This document shows, one piece after another, positions 25,950-35,587 of a stretch of 64,000 bases of DNA. The stretch's first letter is position 1, and each line of letters opens with the position of its first letter. Made by a program: the position numbers and the translations under genes. The notes beneath the pieces are model-generated. The model was not told where the DNA came from and did no database searches. It saw nothing but the letters and a program-made list of their open reading frames with translations. Source of the stretch: Rhodoplanes sp. Z2-YC6860 (GTDB lineage: Bacteria; Pseudomonadota; Alphaproteobacteria; Rhizobiales; Xanthobacteraceae); assembly GCF_001579845.1 (NCBI RefSeq), contig NZ_CP007440.1, positions 3,184,029 to 3,248,028 on the forward strand, read 5' to 3'.

Positions 25950-26966
25950 ATGCTGCGTGAGTTCCTCCGTCGGGCTATTTGTTTTGACACGACAATCAAG
26001 TCGCAGCGCCGGATGCAGCGTGACATAAGCGCTCTCGTTAGTGCCACCGCCGACGGCAGCATCAGCGTGAAGTGCGACAATCGCACCAAACGAATTCCGA
26101 TATTTCGGAAACATCAACCGGCACCCTTTATTGCCCCTTCGGGAGAGTCGTGGATGGCGGGTGCCGTTTACGATGCCCGTCCGATTTATTTTCAAGGCCG
26201 GCGTTTGTTCTATTTCTGCGGGCAGCCCGTCTATCGAAGCGACATGCTTTTGGTCGTGGGCCTTGCTGAGATGACCGGCGACCGGCTCAACATCCATCCC
26301 AATCCCGTCATCGTTCCGGACATCGAGAAGTTCGGTATGGATATTCCCGCCTTCACCGTTGTTGGAGACGAAATCATCGGGATCTATTTCGATGCACATG
26401 GCCCGGAAGCCAGCAGGCGCGGGGTGGACACCGACGTTGTCGTCGTGAAATCGAAAGATGCGGTATCTTTCACAAAACATGTGATCAAGACGCCATTCAG
26501 AGACAGTACCATGGATCGTATCGGTCTCCCTTGGCTGCTGAACGACGACGGTGCAATACGCGTGTACATGAGAGCGAAGGCAGGAGCGCGAAACTGCCTG
26601 ATGGGCTCCATTCTGGACCTGAGCAATATCGCTCTGGCGCCCGCGAAGAAATTGGCCGAGTTTCCCCGCAATCCAATCAACGTTTCCGTCACCAAACGCT
26701 CGTGCGGATATCTGCTTTTCTACGGGGCGACGACTGGCGGAGGCTTCTACGTTGCCTCGTCTGACGACGGGCTGGCCTGGGACTTCAGCCAGGAGGTCAT
26801 GCTGACGAGTCCCGACGGGGAATGGGGCTGGGACTATTACAAAGTGTGCGCCTCTCCTGACAATCTTCAGGATGACGACATCGGCATATGTTATCTCTCG
26901 AACAATTCGAAGCCTTGCGTGGGCTACGGAAGCTTCAGCGTCGCTGATTTGATGAAGCAGAAATGA
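25950..26966 (+). CDS. Beta-propeller protein of the glycosyl hydrolase 43/32/68-like clan
   Basis: This is a protein of about 338 residues built of repeated beta blades: alternating short strands with motifs such as FYFCGQPVY, IGIYFDAHG, GYLLFYGAT and VASSDDGLAWDF. The last (DGLxW) is frequent in GH43-like five-bladed propellers. Acidic residues are visible but the catalytic Asp/Asp/Glu set cannot be assigned. No signal peptide. The start is uncertain: ATG 25950, TTG 25929 or ATG 26013. Lower GC and no operon partner suggest transfer. It could act on a glycan. Confidence 0.6.
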   Translation: MLREFLRRAICFDTTIKSQRRMQRDISALVSATADGSISVKCDNRTKRIPIFRKHQPAPFIAPSGESWMAGAVYDARPIYFQGRRLFYFCGQPVYRSDMLLVVGLAEMTGDRLNIHPNPVIVPDIEKFGMDIPAFTVVGDEIIGIYFDAHGPEASRRGVDTDVVVVKSKDAVSFTKHVIKTPFRDSTMDRIGLPWLLNDDGAIRVYMRAKAGARNCLMGSILDLSNIALAPAKKLAEFPRNPINVSVTKRSCGYLLFYGATTGGGFYVASSDDGLAWDFSQEVMLTSPDGEWGWDYYKVCASPDNLQDDDIGICYLSNNSKPCVGYGSFSVADLMKQK

Positions 26967-27026
26967 CGTTCGGGGCGGGCATTCGTCGAATGCGCCGCCG
27001 CCGGTCGATACTTTCGTTTCCCACGC

Positions 27027-28709
27027 TCACATGTTGCCGTGGCCGCGCTTGATGGTCTGGCGGATCACCGGGGCCGTGACCTGGTCGGAGATCTGGATGT
27101 TCCAGATTTCGCTTTCGCCCTGGGCCGAGAAGTCGGCGAACAGCTTCGGAATAGCCGATACATCGCGGATCTCGTGACCGCGCAGGCCGAAGCCCTGCGA
27201 GATTTTTTCGAGCGCAGGGCGGCCGAACAGAGCGAGGCTGTCGTCGAGGCCGTCGGCGCGCAGCTTGTGAAACTCCGAGCCATAGCCGCCGTCGTTCATC
27301 GCGCAGATCAGGATGCGATAGCCCTGGCGCTTGAGCGTCTCGAGCTCCTGGATGTGGAACAGGAGACCGCCGTCGCCTTCGAACAGCACGATCTTGCCGT
27401 TGCGGCCCTGCCGGCGCGCCGCCGCAACGCCGAGCGCGTACGAGAGCCCGTTGCCGACCGCGCCGAACTCGCGGATCGTCGTGTAGCGGTCCGCGGGCCG
27501 GCCCTTCATCTGGGTGTTGAAGTAGGCCTGATGGCCGCCGCCGACGACGACGTCCCAGTCCTTCGGTACGACCGCGTCGATCGCCTTGACCACCTCGCGC
27601 GGATCGAGCACGTCCGGCGCGATGTCGAACTTCATCGCATCCGCAGGCTCGGTCGCGATGCGATGCTCGAGCTCCTTGGTGCGGATCGTCGCCGCCGTCG
27701 GCTTGCCTGAGCCGAGCTTCTTGTCGAGGCCCGCGAGCAGCGCCTCGACGCCGACGCGCGAATCCGACTTGACGTAGATGTCGGCGGCCTTCTGCCCGTC
27801 GCGCAGACCGCGCGGCGCGTCGTCGATCTGGATCTTGAACGACTTGCCCCAGTAGTGCCCGACGCCGGTGTAGTACGAGAGACTGGTGCCGACCGCGACG
27901 ATCAGGTCCGCGGATTCGAACATCTCCCGGCCGAGCGACGAGAAGTAGCTGCCGGCGATGCCGAGCCCGAACGGATGGTCATGGAACAGCCCGCGCGCCG
28001 GGAGCGTGTTCGCGAGCAATGCGCCGCTGCGATCGGCGAGCTTGATCACGGCGTCACGCGCGCCCGACCACAGCACGCCGCGGCCGCAGAAGATGATCGG
28101 CCGCTTCGCCGCGGCCAGCCGCTCGACGGCCTCGGCCACGACCTCGGGATCGGGATGCATCCGCCCGACCTTGGGATGGTACATCTCCGAGGTCTCGTAG
28201 GGCTGGTTCGCCATGTGCTCGACCTTTTGCAGGTCGTAGGGAACGCCCAGCACCACCGGCTGCCGTTCGGTCTTGGCGATGTGGAAGGCCTCGCGCACGT
28301 AGTCCATCATGCGCGGCAGGCTATGGGCTGCGATGTAGCGCGCCCCGGTCGCCGTCACCAACGGCGCCTGGTCGATGGCCTGGTTGTAGAACTTGGCGTT
28401 GATCGGCGATTCGCCCGCGAACACCACCATCGGCAGGCGGGCGCGAACCGCGGCCGGCAGCGCCGTCATCAACTGGGTCACGCCGGGGCCGCAGGTGACG
28501 GAGGCGACGGCGACCTTGCCGGTGGCGACATTGTAGGCCGTCGCCGCCGCAACGGTGACGTGCTCGTGCCTGACGTGAACGGTCTCCACGCCCGGCAGTT
28601 TCGAGAAGGCGGTGGACCAGTGCATATTGCCGTCGCCCATCAGGACGAACTGCGTGTCGACGCCCTCCGCAAGGAACGCGTCGGCGAGGGCTTCGTAGAG
28701 CTTTGGCAT
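27027..28709 (-). CDS. Thiamine pyrophosphate enzyme, acetolactate synthase large-subunit-like
   Basis: This is a 560-residue TPP-dependent enzyme with the three standard domains: a PYR domain with the catalytic Glu in RHEHVTVAAA near residue 51, a central nucleotide-like domain (residues 190-320), and a PP domain with GDGG...NDGG near residue 460 for Mg-TPP binding. The start MPKLYEALADAFL at 28709 is chosen by family alignment. No small regulatory subunit is nearby, so it is a catabolic decarboxylase or carboligase rather than biosynthetic IlvB. The substrate is not predictable. Confidence 0.88.
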   Translation of the reverse strand: MPKLYEALADAFLAEGVDTQFVLMGDGNMHWSTAFSKLPGVETVHVRHEHVTVAAATAYNVATGKVAVASVTCGPGVTQLMTALPAAVRARLPMVVFAGESPINAKFYNQAIDQAPLVTATGARYIAAHSLPRMMDYVREAFHIAKTERQPVVLGVPYDLQKVEHMANQPYETSEMYHPKVGRMHPDPEVVAEAVERLAAAKRPIIFCGRGVLWSGARDAVIKLADRSGALLANTLPARGLFHDHPFGLGIAGSYFSSLGREMFESADLIVAVGTSLSYYTGVGHYWGKSFKIQIDDAPRGLRDGQKAADIYVKSDSRVGVEALLAGLDKKLGSGKPTAATIRTKELEHRIATEPADAMKFDIAPDVLDPREVVKAIDAVVPKDWDVVVGGGHQAYFNTQMKGRPADRYTTIREFGAVGNGLSYALGVAAARRQGRNGKIVLFEGDGGLLFHIQELETLKRQGYRILICAMNDGGYGSEFHKLRADGLDDSLALFGRPALEKISQGFGLRGHEIRDVSAIPKLFADFSAQGESEIWNIQISDQVTAPVIRQTIKRGHGNM

Positions 28710-28923
28710 GGGGAGAGGACCCTTCGGTGGAGGCCCGCCGAGGGCAGCCTTGCCGCCGTTGCAACAGTCGGGATCCGGCACTTCCCGCTGGCGGCTGAAA
28801 AACCACGCTACATCAGGGCCGCGCGCAGGCGGAAGGGGGCATCGTCGTTTTCTTGGGCGGCCCGTCAGTCGTATTGTGGACGCAGTGGTAACGTCTCATT
28901 CCAGCGAAACAGGACGCAGAAAC

Positions 28924-29118
28924 ATGGCCAGTGACCTCCCGAGATACGAGCTCGACAACCGGATCGCGATCCTTCGCGACAATCTTCGCCAGCTGGTCGA
29001 GCAGGCCGCAGCGCTGTCCGGGGCGGCGAATGAGAGCCTTACGGCAGACCGGATTTCCCAGATGACCGAGGAGTTGAACAAGCTCGTCGCGGAGCGCGAG
29101 GCGCTCGACAAACGATGA
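28924..29118 (+). CDS. Small coiled-coil protein
   Basis: This 64-residue protein (MASDLPRYELDNRIAILRDN...) consists of two predicted helices with heptad hydrophobics (residues 8-30 and 42-63), forming a helical hairpin. Balanced composition and a start after aggacgc support it. No family was recognised. It may be a cytoplasmic oligomer like SlyX-type proteins, but that is only a shape resemblance. Confidence 0.6.
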   Translation: MASDLPRYELDNRIAILRDNLRQLVEQAAALSGAANESLTADRISQMTEELNKLVAEREALDKR

Positions 29119-29239
29119 CTACGCGCGATCCCGGCAGCTTTCACCATAACGCCGCGATTGACTTGTAGCGCGGTCCTCCCGGCGTGAGGATCGCGCAGGC
29201 GAGGGTGGCGGCGACAACGAGACGAGAGCGCCATTGGCA

Positions 29240-30262
29240 ATGCACGATGAGGCCCGCGGCCGCAACGGCGAGCGCGGCGCGAAAGCGACCACCGAAGCAC
29301 CGGAGCGCAAATCGGAGCGCCCCACCATCGCGCTTGCGCTCGGCGGCGGCGGCGCCCGCGGCTTTGCGCATATCGGCGTGATCCGCTGTCTGCTCGCCCA
29401 CGGCATCGAGCCCGACATCATCGTGGGCACGTCGATCGGTGCCGTCATCGGCGGCTGCTATGCCTCCGGCCGGCTCGATCTCATCGAGGAGTGGGCCCTC
29501 GGTCTGACGCGGCGCGGCATTCTCGGCTATCTCGACATCAGCCTGACGGGCGGCGGCCTGATCGGCGGCGGCAAGCTTGCGGCGCGGCTCGAAGAACAGT
29601 TCGGCGACACCGCCATCGAGTCGCTGCCGATCCGCTTCGCCACCATCGCCACCGAGGTCGGCACCGGCCACGAGATCTGGCTGACGCGCGGCCGCATGGT
29701 CGAGGCGGTCCGCGCCTCCTATGCGCTGCCCGGGATTTTTCCGCCGGTGTTTCTCGACGGCCGCTGGCTGGTCGATGGCGCGCTGGTCAATCCGGTGCCG
29801 GTGTCGGCGGCGCGCGTGTTCGGCGCGCGGCTTGTCATCGCGGTCAATCTCAACTCCGACGTCCTGGGCCGCGGCACCATCATGGCCGGCGAGAGCGCCA
29901 AGCCACAGCCCGAGCCGAATGATCCCGCGCCGGAGGCGAAGGGCTTGCTCTCGATGTTTGGTGTCGAGCGGGCCCTCAAGCGTCAGTTCTTCGGCGGCAC
30001 CCCCCGCCCCAGCATTCCGACCGTGATGGTCGACGCCTTCAACATCATGCAGGACCGCATTGCGCGGGCGCGGCTCGCGGGCGATCCGCCGGACGTCATG
30101 ATCAATCCACGCCTGGGCCACGTCGGCTGGTTCGATTTCCACCGCGCGCAGGAGGCCATCGATATCGGCACGCGGGTGGCCGAGCGCGCGATGGATGAGA
30201 TCAACGAAGCGATCGCGGCGCTGGCGCCGCGGCCGGCGCCGATCACGCCGGCGGTGGAGTAG
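29240..30262 (+). CDS. Patatin-like phospholipase (RssA-like)
   Basis: This is a 340-residue lipid acyl hydrolase. The oxyanion motif GGGGARGFAHIG is at about residues 35-46, the nucleophile elbow GTSIG (Ser65), and the second catalytic residue is Asp179 in DGAL. The patatin domain covers residues 29-240. The ATG at 29240 is preferred to a TTG two codons upstream. There is no signal peptide. The 3' end overlaps the convergent histidine kinase gene by 20 bases. Substrate: membrane phospholipid or another acyl ester. Confidence 0.9.
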   Translation: MHDEARGRNGERGAKATTEAPERKSERPTIALALGGGGARGFAHIGVIRCLLAHGIEPDIIVGTSIGAVIGGCYASGRLDLIEEWALGLTRRGILGYLDISLTGGGLIGGGKLAARLEEQFGDTAIESLPIRFATIATEVGTGHEIWLTRGRMVEAVRASYALPGIFPPVFLDGRWLVDGALVNPVPVSAARVFGARLVIAVNLNSDVLGRGTIMAGESAKPQPEPNDPAPEAKGLLSMFGVERALKRQFFGGTPRPSIPTVMVDAFNIMQDRIARARLAGDPPDVMINPRLGHVGWFDFHRAQEAIDIGTRVAERAMDEINEAIAALAPRPAPITPAVE

Positions 30263-31970
30263 GCGCTGAGACGCTCGTCAACATATCCTGAACCTTCTGG
30301 GCCAGAAGGTCCATGTCGAAAGGTTTCGCAAGGATATGCATGCCCTTTTCGAGCTGTCCATTGCCCACCACGGCATTTTCAGCGTAGCCAGTGATAAAGA
30401 GTATCTTGAGATCGGGCCGCAAGGATCTGGCTGCGTCCGCCACTTGGCGTCCGTTCATTCCACCTGGTAACCCGACGTCGGTGACCAGCAGGTCGATCCG
30501 GGTGGACGACTGGAGCACTCGCAAACCGGACGGTCCGTCCCAGGCTTCCACCACCGAATATCCGGCATCCTCCAGCAGCTCCGCGGCGAGCATTCGAATG
30601 GTTGCTTCATCGTCGATCAATAACACCACTTTTCCTTCGCCGGCCGCCTCGATCGCCTTGCCAGTTTCGTCCGCACTATCGACCTCGGGTTCATCACGGC
30701 TCCGAGGGAGATAAAGGCACATCGTGGTGCCTTTTCCGACCTCAGTGTGAATGGAAATCTGACCGCCGGATTGCCTTGCAAATCCATAAATCATGGAAAG
30801 TCCAAGTCCGGTGCCTTCTCCCAACGGCTTGGTCGTGAAGAATGGCTCGAACACATGGGCCGCAATATCAGGGAGCATGCCGACTCCGGAGTCGGTAACA
30901 CGCAACAAAACATAGTTGCCGGGCGCAAGATCGCGTTCGCGGGCTGCCGTGCCGTCGAGCGACGTGTTCTCGGTCTCGATGCTCAACCGGCCGCCGGCCG
31001 GCATCGCATCGCGCGCGTTGAGGCATAGATTCAGCAAAGCGTTTTCAAGCTGGTTTGGATCAACAAGCGTGTTCCAAAGGCCGGCCGCGCCCGCCACCTC
31101 CAGGTCGATGGAGGGGCCGACCGTGCGGCGAATGAGCTCTTCCATTTCGGCGACGAGCCGATTGACGTTCGTTACCTTCGGCTCAAGGGTCTGCCGACGC
31201 GAGAAGGCAAGCAGCCGATGGGTCAATACACCCGCGCGCTTCACCGCGGCTTGAGCGGCGCTGATGTAACGGTCCAAGCCCTGAGTCCTACCCTCCGACA
31301 GGCGCCTCTTCATCAAGTCCAGGCTTCCGCCGATGCCGGTCAGCATATTGTTGAAGTCGTGGGCTAGGCCGCCGGTGAGTTGACCGACGGCTTCCATTTT
31401 TTGCGATTGACGCAGTGAAGCTTCGAGGTTTTCGCGTTCCTCGATTTGACGCTTGAGTTCCACGTTAGCTTCTTGCCACTGGCGGGTCCGGGCAGCCACC
31501 AATCTTTCAAGCTCCCGCGCCGCCTGCTCGCGCGCCTCGAGGAGGGACCGAACCTCGTACTGACGGTGGCGGGCGCGCAGCGCGGCCTGAAGCGCGCTCG
31601 TCAAGGTGATCGGCTGGATGGGCCGTTCGAGCATGGAGATGTTCTGCAATTTCCCCGCAAGCCCTTGACGCCAAGCTTTGATGACTGGGTGATCCAGATG
31701 ACTGGTGAGAATGACAAAAGGCAGGTCGGACCAGGCCGCTTGTTGTGCAACCCAGCTTTCAATCGCGGTGAGGTCGGCCTTGAACAAGGCTTCTTCGGCT
31801 ACGAGGACTGCTCCGGCGCCCGATTTCAGCCCCACCGCCAATCTAGCAAGATCGTCACAGGCTTCGGCGGCCAGACCTCCTTTGCGCAGCAGGTCGACCG
31901 ACGCCGAAGCGTCGCGGCCGATCGGAGCAAGGACGAGCACCCGAAACTCGGTGCTTTCAACCGCGGTCAT
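30243..31970 (-). CDS. Hybrid sensor histidine kinase with N-terminal pseudo-receiver
   Basis: Domain order over 575 residues: a receiver-like domain (7-125) whose acceptor position reads VLVAEEAL, without the usual Asp, and whose Lys site is LERP; a coiled coil (140-190); HisKA with the phospho-His in LAHDFNN (His204); HATPase_c with N box Asn314/Asn318, G1 DSGVGM (360-365) and GTGLGLS (387-393); and a true receiver with acid pair DDE near 453 and acceptor Asp498 in VTDVGLPGG. No membrane segment, so it senses a cytoplasmic cue. Its ATG overlaps the end of the KaiC-like gene by 14 bases, so the two are coupled. Confidence 0.9.
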   Translation of the reverse strand: MTAVESTEFRVLVLAPIGRDASASVDLLRKGGLAAEACDDLARLAVGLKSGAGAVLVAEEALFKADLTAIESWVAQQAAWSDLPFVILTSHLDHPVIKAWRQGLAGKLQNISMLERPIQPITLTSALQAALRARHRQYEVRSLLEAREQAARELERLVAARTRQWQEANVELKRQIEERENLEASLRQSQKMEAVGQLTGGLAHDFNNMLTGIGGSLDLMKRRLSEGRTQGLDRYISAAQAAVKRAGVLTHRLLAFSRRQTLEPKVTNVNRLVAEMEELIRRTVGPSIDLEVAGAAGLWNTLVDPNQLENALLNLCLNARDAMPAGGRLSIETENTSLDGTAARERDLAPGNYVLLRVTDSGVGMLPDIAAHVFEPFFTTKPLGEGTGLGLSMIYGFARQSGGQISIHTEVGKGTTMCLYLPRSRDEPEVDSADETGKAIEAAGEGKVVLLIDDEATIRMLAAELLEDAGYSVVEAWDGPSGLRVLQSSTRIDLLVTDVGLPGGMNGRQVADAARSLRPDLKILFITGYAENAVVGNGQLEKGMHILAKPFDMDLLAQKVQDMLTSVSAPTPPPA

Positions 31971-33483
31971 TTTCTTCGTCAGTGACTAAGCGCCCGCTCA
32001 AAAGCGGTCCGCTGTCGCCGGTGTAACGAGGCGTGCCGGAGAATACGCCGCTGAATCCTGTGAGCGGCGGACCGACTTCGATGCCGTTCGGCGTCAGCTG
32101 AAATTCCCGAATAGTGTGCTCGTGGCGGCCGCTGCGCTTCTTGACGACGGAAAGAGCCCGCCGCACGTGTCCCCCGTACTCGAAATAGCGCAACATCACG
32201 ACCGCGTCGCTCAGATAGCTGATGTCGAGCGGAGTATCCATCGGACCGACCAGGCCGTGTTGAGCCAGCACCAGAATGCAGAGCACGCCCTGCTGTCCGA
32301 TGTAGCTCAGCAATTCGTGCATTTGAAGGATCAGGAACCGGCCGTCGGGCATGGCATTCAGATAGCCGTTCAGGCTGTCGATCACGATGATCTTGGCACA
32401 GTCGGACTCGATGCTGCTCCGCACATTGGCGGCGAATTCACCAGGCGACATTTCAGCTGGATCGATCTGCTGAAATCGAAGACATCCAGATTGCAGCGCG
32501 GGCTCCAGCCGAAGGCCGAGCGTGCGGGCCCTAGCCTCGAGCGTGCCGCGGCCCTCGTCAAAAGCGAAATATACGACATGCTCGCCGCGTTCTGCCCCGG
32601 CGATCGCATAGGTGAGAGCCAGCGACGACTTGCCGACGCCAGCAGACCCGATCACCAGGGCGTTCGTACCCCGCTCGAGACCGCCGCCCAGGAGCTTATC
32701 CAATTCGAGGTTTCCGCTCGGCGTGAAGTCTCCGGTAAACGGCGTGTGGTGTTCAGCCGCGATAAGACGCGGGTAGATCTCCAGGCCGCCTTGTTTGATG
32801 GAGAAATCATGGAAGCCACCGCGGAACTCGATGCCTCGCATCTTGATGATGCTCAGCCGCCGACGTTGGGCGCCGTAGTCGATGGCAAGCTGCTCGAGCA
32901 GGACGACCCCATGCGCGATCGAATGAAGCTGCAGGTCGGTATCCCTCGACGTAAGGTCATCTAGCAACACGACGGTGCATCGCCGCTTGATGAAGAAGTG
33001 CTTGAGCGCCAGCACTTGCCGCCGATAGCGGATTGGATTTTGAGCAAGCAAGCGAAGCTCTGACAGACTGTCGAGCACGATGCGCGTGGGGCCAAGTTGC
33101 TCGATCTTGTCGAATATCAGTTTGATGGTTTCGCTGAGCTCTATTTCCGCCGGGTGAAGAACCGTCAGCTCTCGATCAGGGTCGAGCGTCGTTTCTGGCG
33201 GGATGAGCTCGAAGATATCGATGCCGGCCAAGGACCAGCCATGTCGCTGCGCGACGAGCCGAAGCTCGGCTTCGGATTCGGACAGCGCAATGTAAAGCAC
33301 CGGTTGGTTCTGGCGCGCGCCTTCGAGCAGAAACTGCATTGCCAGGGTCGTTTTGCCCGTCCCTGGCCGCCCCTCGTACAAATACATTCGGTCCGGGTCC
33401 AAGCCTCCGCACAGAATGTTGTCGAGGCCGGGATTGCCGCTGGAGATTCGCGAGCCGTCTGAGACTACCGTGGACGTATTCAT
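31957..33483 (-). CDS. KaiC-like double RecA-fold ATPase
   Basis: This 508-residue protein has two KaiC domains: CI with Walker A GRPGTGKTT (38-46) and CII with GSAGVGKSS (279-287). The acidic pair before the CII ATP site is DE (FDEGRGT). Aligned to the cyanobacterial clock phosphosites, the CII loop reads DISYLSD: the Ser is kept (Ser422), the adjacent Thr is Tyr423, and the upstream Thr is Thr417. The start at 33483 is fixed by gggggaaagg; the upstream extension of the frame is not protein-like. No kaiA or kaiB is in the window. With the coupled kinase it likely forms a signalling module. Confidence 0.9.
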   Translation of the reverse strand: MNTSTVVSDGSRISSGNPGLDNILCGGLDPDRMYLYEGRPGTGKTTLAMQFLLEGARQNQPVLYIALSESEAELRLVAQRHGWSLAGIDIFELIPPETTLDPDRELTVLHPAEIELSETIKLIFDKIEQLGPTRIVLDSLSELRLLAQNPIRYRRQVLALKHFFIKRRCTVVLLDDLTSRDTDLQLHSIAHGVVLLEQLAIDYGAQRRRLSIIKMRGIEFRGGFHDFSIKQGGLEIYPRLIAAEHHTPFTGDFTPSGNLELDKLLGGGLERGTNALVIGSAGVGKSSLALTYAIAGAERGEHVVYFAFDEGRGTLEARARTLGLRLEPALQSGCLRFQQIDPAEMSPGEFAANVRSSIESDCAKIIVIDSLNGYLNAMPDGRFLILQMHELLSYIGQQGVLCILVLAQHGLVGPMDTPLDISYLSDAVVMLRYFEYGGHVRRALSVVKKRSGRHEHTIREFQLTPNGIEVGPPLTGFSGVFSGTPRYTGDSGPLLSGRLVTDEENDRG

Positions 33484-33714
33484 CCTTTCCCCCAGCTTAC
33501 AACCGTGCCGAGGGTACGCGGCCCAGCACAGCGCTAGCACATTTCCGAAACCCCCTCCGAAACTTGGGGCAGCAACCATTGCGCCGCGATTTTGGTTCCA
33601 TTCGATTGGCGCGGTTACAGGCGCGGCCAGCTCTTCCCGATTGCGATCGTGCATTTTGCACCGCACCCACCGATCGCTTATGGTCCAGCCGATTCAGTCG
33701 GCAGGAGCATTCAC

Positions 33715-34026
33715 GTGGCCAACACGACAAAAACCGAGAGCGCCGGGTCCCTCTCGGGGCGCGCGATCGTCACCATCATCGGTTCGGACCGGGTCGGCAT
33801 CATCGCGGGCATCTCCGGCGCGATCGCGGAGGCCAACGTCAACATCCTGGACATCAGCCAGTCGGTGATCCGTGAGTTCTTCACCATGATCATGATGGTC
33901 GACATCGGCGGTGCGACCATGACGTTCGAGGAGCTGAGCCAGCGCCTCGCGCGCAAGGGCGAGGAGCTCGGCGTGCGCGTCGAGATCCAGCGCGAAGAGA
34001 TATTCAAGGCGATGCATCGGGTCTAG
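33715..34026 (+). CDS. ACT-domain protein (UPF0237)
   Basis: This is a 103-residue protein. The GTG at 33715 after gcaggag is chosen because the ACT domain ([20 protein letters not shown]) starts about 15 residues later. Two beta-alpha-beta units of the glycine-cleavage-regulator type follow. UPF0237 proteins are nearly always beside a PFL/UPF0210 gene, which is true here, 10 bases downstream. Its probable role is binding a small amino-acid-like ligand to regulate the partner. It is divergent from the KaiC-like gene. Confidence 0.9.
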   Translation: MANTTKTESAGSLSGRAIVTIIGSDRVGIIAGISGAIAEANVNILDISQSVIREFFTMIMMVDIGGATMTFEELSQRLARKGEELGVRVEIQREEIFKAMHRV

Positions 34027-34036
34027 GGAAAGCGCG

Positions 34037-35407
34037 ATGCGACACTTGAGCTTTTCCGGCGAGGAGATCATCGAGACCATCCGGATGGTCCGCACCGAGC
34101 AGCTCGACATCCGCACCATCACGGTCGGCATCAGCCTGTTCGATTGCGTGAGCGACGACACCGACGCGCTGTGCCGCAACGTCCATGGCAAAATCACCCG
34201 CATCGCCCGCGACCTGCGCAAGGTCTCGGGCGAGCTCGCCGGCGAGTTCGGCATTCCGATCGTCAACAACCGCATCGCCGTGACGCCGATTTCGCTGATC
34301 GCCGGCAAGGCGAACCACGACGGCCTCCTCAAGCTCGCGATGACGCTCGATCGCGCGGCGAGCGAGCTCAAGGTCGATTTCATCGGCGGGTTTTCCGCTC
34401 ATGTCGAGAAGGGCATGACCGGCATCGATACCGCCCTGATCGCGGCACTGCCGCGCGCGCTCGCCACGACCGAGCGGGTGTGCGCCTCGGTGAATGTCGG
34501 CACGACGCGCGCGGGCCTCAACATGGATGCGATCGCCGAGATGGGCCGCATCGTGAAGGCCGCCGCGGCCGAGACCGCGACGCGCGACTCGATCGGCTGT
34601 GCCAAGCTCGTGGTGTTCTGCAATGCGGTCGAGGACAATCCGTTCATGGCCGGCGCATTTCACGGCGCGAGCGAGGCCGATTGCGTGGTCAATGTCGGCG
34701 TCAGCGGGCCGGGCGTGGTGCTGCGTGCGCTCAAAGCGGCCGGCGAGGCTGACTTCGGCGAGCTGACCGAAATCATCCGGCGCACCGCGTTCAAGATCAC
34801 GCGCGCTGGCGAACTGGTCGGCCGCGCGGCGGCCGACCGGCTCGGCATTCCGTTCGGCATCGTCGATCTGTCGCTGGCACCGACGCCCGCGGAGGGCGAC
34901 AGCGTCGCGCGTATTCTGGAGGAGATCGGCCTTGAACGCGTCGGCACCCACGGCTCGACCGCAGCGCTCGCGCTGCTCAACGATGCCGTGAAGAAGGGCG
35001 GCGCGATGGCGTCGAGCTATGTAGGTGGGCTCTCGGGCGCGTTCATTCCGCTGTCGGAAGACCGCGGCATGATCGAAGCGGCGGAGATGGGCGCCATCAC
35101 CATCGACAAGCTCGAGGCGATGACGTCCGTGTGCTCGGTGGGCCTCGATATGATCGCGATCCCTGGCGACACGCCGGCCGAGACGATTTCGGCGATCATC
35201 GCCGACGAGGCCGCGATCGGCATGATCAACAAGAAGACCACGGCGGTGCGGCTCATTCCCGCGGTCGGCAAGAAGGTCGGCGACAGCGTCGACTTCGGCG
35301 GATTGCTCGGCCGCGCGCCGGTGATCCCGGTGAACCCGCATGCGTCGACGCGCTTCATCAAGCGCGGCGGGCGTATTCCGGCACCGCTGCAGGCGTTGAT
35401 CAATTGA
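34037..35407 (+). CDS. PFL-family protein (UPF0210, DUF711)
   Basis: This is a 456-residue protein of the UPF0210 family, structurally linked to pyruvate formate-lyase-like barrels but without a known reaction. Family landmarks are [13 protein letters not shown] at the start, a middle [13 protein letters not shown], and the end [20 protein letters not shown]. The start lies 10 bases after the ACT protein stop, so they form one operon. The last 46 bases have a degraded copy at 35988-36032. Confidence 0.92.
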   Translation: MRHLSFSGEEIIETIRMVRTEQLDIRTITVGISLFDCVSDDTDALCRNVHGKITRIARDLRKVSGELAGEFGIPIVNNRIAVTPISLIAGKANHDGLLKLAMTLDRAASELKVDFIGGFSAHVEKGMTGIDTALIAALPRALATTERVCASVNVGTTRAGLNMDAIAEMGRIVKAAAAETATRDSIGCAKLVVFCNAVEDNPFMAGAFHGASEADCVVNVGVSGPGVVLRALKAAGEADFGELTEIIRRTAFKITRAGELVGRAAADRLGIPFGIVDLSLAPTPAEGDSVARILEEIGLERVGTHGSTAALALLNDAVKKGGAMASSYVGGLSGAFIPLSEDRGMIEAAEMGAITIDKLEAMTSVCSVGLDMIAIPGDTPAETISAIIADEAAIGMINKKTTAVRLIPAVGKKVGDSVDFGGLLGRAPVIPVNPHASTRFIKRGGRIPAPLQALIN

Positions 35408-35587
35408 GCGGAGCGTGACACCCGCGGCGTTGAACGCCGGTATTGGAGCACTCCGAAAGCCCCTCCATTCGCGCTGAGAAAAGCATTGCAGCAGCGTGTT
35501 AATGCGCGCGGGCTGAACCTCGGAGCGGTCGAACCCGACCGATCAGGGAGTACCGAACAGTGGTGCTCGAATTTCGAGGAGAACACG

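Noticed and set aside
33484-33666. 61-codon N-terminal extension of the KaiC-like protein
   Set aside because: The internal start has a strong gggggaaagg site and begins the conserved domain; the extension is low-complexity and covers the divergent promoter.
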